64,000 nt of DNA from Panaeolus papilionaceus. Lineage: Eukaryota > Basidiomycota > Agaricomycetes > Agaricales. The notes below the pieces were generated by a model, which was not told the origin of the DNA, made no database searches, and was given only the letters and a program-made list of their open reading frames with translations. The DNA lies in the NCBI GenBank assembly GCA_015501605.1, contig JADNRZ010000043.1, forward strand, positions 62,001 through 126,000, in the 5' to 3' direction. The position numbers were made by a program, and so were the translations under genes. This document shows, piece after piece, positions 61,053-64,000 of the stretch (position 1 is its first letter; each line of letters starts with the position of its first letter).

Positions 61053-62441
61053 ATGGAACCTGTATTTCCCGTAGAAATACTTGGTCACATCATAGATATC
61101 TTCTGCGAGGAACAATCTCGTCAACATAAACCCAACCTTGGTTCATGCACACTCACCTGCAATCTCTTTGCTTCCATATGTCGTCCGTACGCCTTTCGCC
61201 ATATTTTTTTGGGAAGGCCAATGCTAGGCAGAGGAGTCCTAAAGAGACGGCTTTTCCGTCTCATTGATCTTTTTGATAGTCAACCCGACCTCAAAGGTTA
61301 TGTACGAGAACTCACACTCGTTACCACAGCGTTTCGGGGTGGTGAATTTAACCCGACGGAGAGTCAAAGGTGCTGGGCCTCACTTTCTTCCTTTTCAAAT
61401 CTCCAAACCTTGTCCATCCTGTGTATGCTGAGTCGGTACGCATTTTGTGACAACTGGTTACGGTGCACCTATTACCTTTTACGCGATTACCTACGTCAAG
61501 AGTCCCTACAATCCCTAGATGTTGATAGTTCATCGGCAACACTATCCGCGGCCATTTTGCTCTCTGGCCCTCACCTCCAGCACCTTCGAATTAAGGGCTG
61601 GACGACAGTACCATTCGGTCCCCAACCCGCCTCAAAACCCCTGCCTACATCCAACATTGGAAGCCTCGACATCGCACGTGAAAATCAATTCCCTCTTTCG
61701 ACCCTGCTGGCGCTACCATCCCTCGAGAAACTATCGTTTACTGCCTTCGTACATGAGGAACAGGAAAGCACTATTGACCAACGTGAACCATCATTCCGAC
61801 TCAAGGAGCTACGCTTGGCTTTCCGGAATTCAAATGGTGCTCAGATGCAACAGTTTGTCGACTTTTACCTCAATCACGCTCAAAGATGCGGTAAACCACC
61901 GTTCTCTTGTTTGGAAGCATTGGACATCACGGCGGTTACCAACGAGGATCTGCCACCCATCCGAGATATGCTCAATCAAGAATTTCGCCTGAAATCATTC
62001 CGTTTTGAAAGTTAGTACCTTCTGCCAATATCTCGTGAACGACTCTGATACTATTTTTTGTCCTCAGCTATGCCATCCGAAACACCGTCATGTCCAATTT
62101 CCAAACTGATCCCCAGTCTCTCTCGGAAACTTGCTACATGCACAACCGTCGAGCTCCAGATTACGGCCACACACGACGAATATGAATCAACGGTTGTTTC
62201 CCTCTCCAATATAGTTTCATCTCTCGCTGGCCATAATGTTTTGGAGTTCCTCAAACTGGAGCTCAAGTGTTCGACTGTAGGCGACAGCCATCCTGACCCT
62301 TGGGCGCCGCTCCGGCACATCCTCACCACCGCTACTTCATTTCCTGATTTGAGGGACGTGATGATTGACGGCTCCACTATTCTTAAGTATAGAAAGACAG
62401 AGAGTGGACGTAGAAAACAGTTTTTGAATTACTCGTCTTAA
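61053..62441 (+). CDS. F-box protein, family 1, two exons
   Basis: Exons 61053-62010 and 62068-62441 give 443 residues. F-box at residues 4-52 (FPVEILGHIIDIFC ... LGSCTLTCNLFASICRPYAFRHIFL), then LRR-like sequence (GPHLQHLRIKGW, LPSLEKLSF). The phase-1 intron follows SFRFE at the family position. Nearest relative is the gene at 48699-50042, 11 kb away and inverted. Converges with the GTPase copy 3 gene: 35 bp separate the stop codons. Confidence 0.85.
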
Positions 62442-62476
62442 ATAGGCCACATATGTAAAACTTGGAATGAAATACT

Positions 62477-63736
62477 CTATTTCAACAATTTATTCCGAAG
62501 AAACTTGGTGGCGCGGTGTCGAAGACTCGGTTGCGCGGTAGATGGGTCCGGCAACGCCAAAAATTGTTCCTTTTCCTGTTTCAGCTCCTGGAGGAGGTTC
62601 TCTGCGACCTTCAGGTCACCTCCCAAAATCCTTGTCAGCTCCGCATTTGAGCGAGTATCCTCCTGACTGAGATCTTCTTTCATCACTTGCGTCCTCTGCT
62701 CAAGGCTGGCAATTCTGGCCTCCAAGAGCTCATAGAGTGGCTGCGCAAATGGCCCTCCCCTCAACGTATTACCACTGTATTTCACAAAAGGCGGATCACG
62801 GAACGTGTTCAGCCAGCCGCTTTCCGCCCAGAGACCCAAGGCTTCGTTCAGAATGTGTAACGCCGAGTCCTGTGTGTTGAAAAATTTAAACACGCCAGGA
62901 TTGGGCCCGCAGAAGTCCTATTCATAAAATCAATAATATGAACACAACACACAGCCATGAAAATGCTCTAGGGCGAGGCTTACTCCTATGTGATCACGCC
63001 GAAGTTGCACCAATTTCTCTTCTGCACCAGAAACTTGATGATCCAGGAGCATGTCCCACATTGTTGTTACTACGCCTATCCATGCGCTAAATTTACCTGG
63101 GTCCCCCACCAGCGACTTTAAAAGATTTATCGTCCGTCTTTGACTTCCAGGTAGACGCTTATCCGTTATGCGATGGAAGTATAAGACAACTTGTGGTGAA
63201 CTACACGTCAAGACAAATCCGGTAAGCTATCATTCAGCATTCTGCGTGGCAAAGAACATTCAACATACGTCGCTCGATCAGATACCCAGGTTTGAAGTGC
63301 TTTAACGATCGCCAGCTCGGATAACTCGTTATCGGATGTACCTGGACAGTCTATGAGGTAGATATTGTCGGTGATGAGCTCCTCGTGTATTACATTCGTG
63401 AGTTTATAGGTGGTGATTTCCTGTGTTACGCTTTCAAGGGAGTCGCCTGATATGTTCATGTCTCTATGCCCCGCTAGGCATTCCATAAACTAGGAATCCA
63501 AGCAATAAGGTCAGCGTAGTGTACGATATTAAAGACAATCCAGGCTGACATTACTCTTTCCAACGCCAGTAGATCCAAAAAGTCTACAGTTAAGATTATG
63601 GGTTTGGCTGATCACTCGACATTGAATATTTAGAATTTTGGACGTACAGTATGAACGTTCCGCTTAGTTTGGTACCGTTTTCGACTACCTCTGCCGAGAT
63701 AGGTCCATCGATTCTTAGCTGTGAATATTTTCTCAT
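62477..63736 (-). CDS. P-loop GTPase, copy 3 of 3, five exons
   Basis: Exons 63736-63648, 63583-63550, 63489-63269, 63200-62984 and 62917-62477, 333 residues. N-terminus MRKYSQLRIDGPISAE. Walker A GSTGVGKS (33-40) inside the 34-nt exon 2, GDSLESVTQE, G3 DCPG (88-91), YFHRITDKRLPGSQRR and TTMWD (160-164). The C-terminal exon encodes FFNTQDSALHIL and a helical, charged region. Exon plan and phases equal those of copies 1 and 2. Complete in the window. Confidence 0.85.
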
Positions 63737-64000
63737 TCTTTCGATTACGATGATCCAAAAAGTAAGGTGGTGCTGCGAAGAGAACGATACTCAAGTTAAT
63801 TCACGACTGTGACGCCGATTATGAACTGATTACTGATCAGTCCAGGAATAGACGACCTGTGACTGCCTGATGTCAGCTCTATAGAGTAAGCCGCACTTGG
63901 ATTTCGTATAATGATTGTGCGGTAGTGTGGCATAAAAAATGTGAGCGTTGTGTATAGGAGTCTTACTAGCATTCGACCAGCTCGTCGATTTCCCCGTCTG
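63737..64000. other. Upstream region of GTPase copy 3; nothing else seen
   Basis: No open frame or repeat of note up to the window end. Confidence 0.4.

Overview
The window looks like nuclear DNA of a mushroom-forming basidiomycete (Agaricomycetes). Most protein genes are cut by many short introns (about 42-85 nt) with GT-AG ends. F-box genes and small P-loop GTPase genes have multiplied. The mobile elements are TA-target inverted-repeat elements of the Tc1/mariner type. Exon joins below come from reading frame, splice signals and comparison between paralogs inside the window. Family names come from remembered motifs; no database search was run.

Layout. 1.3-8.7 kb: a respiratory complex III hinge subunit, two tandem F-box genes, a short inverted-repeat element, a Dap1/PGRMC-like haem-binding protein and a further F-box gene. 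9.1-11.4 kb: an inverted-repeat element, a 5'-truncated F-box relic and an intron-containing tRNA-Gly. 11.7-22.2 kb is the housekeeping and metabolic part: methionine sulfoxide reductase A, a group II PLP decarboxylase, a secreted GH11 xylanase with extreme codon bias, and a long-chain acyl-CoA synthetase that carries a frameshift. 22.4-27.7 kb: two tandem F-box genes and a single-pass membrane protein. 28.3-34.6 kb: an unrecognised intronless gene present twice, flanking a P-loop GTPase gene and a stray fragment of a gene that lies 9.7 kb further on. 38.3-42.7 kb: a large F-box protein. 43.3-48.0 kb: nested transposons. 48.7-51.1 kb: an F-box gene and an Hce2 (Ecp2-like) effector-type gene. 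54.0-63.7 kb: a membrane-anchored glycosyltransferase-like gene, two more GTPase genes, a free-standing thioester reductase and another F-box gene.

Five F-box genes (7.2, 22.5, 24.2, 48.7 and 61.1 kb) share one two-exon plan with a phase-1 intron at the same place, so they are one expanded family. Genes at 2.2, 4.2 and 10.4 kb form a second family. The three GTPases share a five-exon plan in which a 34-nt exon carries the P-loop, and all three have an unusual TTMWD motif where NKxD is expected. No metabolic cluster joins the enzymes. The impression is conserved single genes embedded in fast-evolving accessory sequence.

Two otherwise good genes, F-box 4.2 kb and the acyl-CoA synthetase, have a reading-frame break at a short homopolymer. 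That could be sequencing error or real decay.
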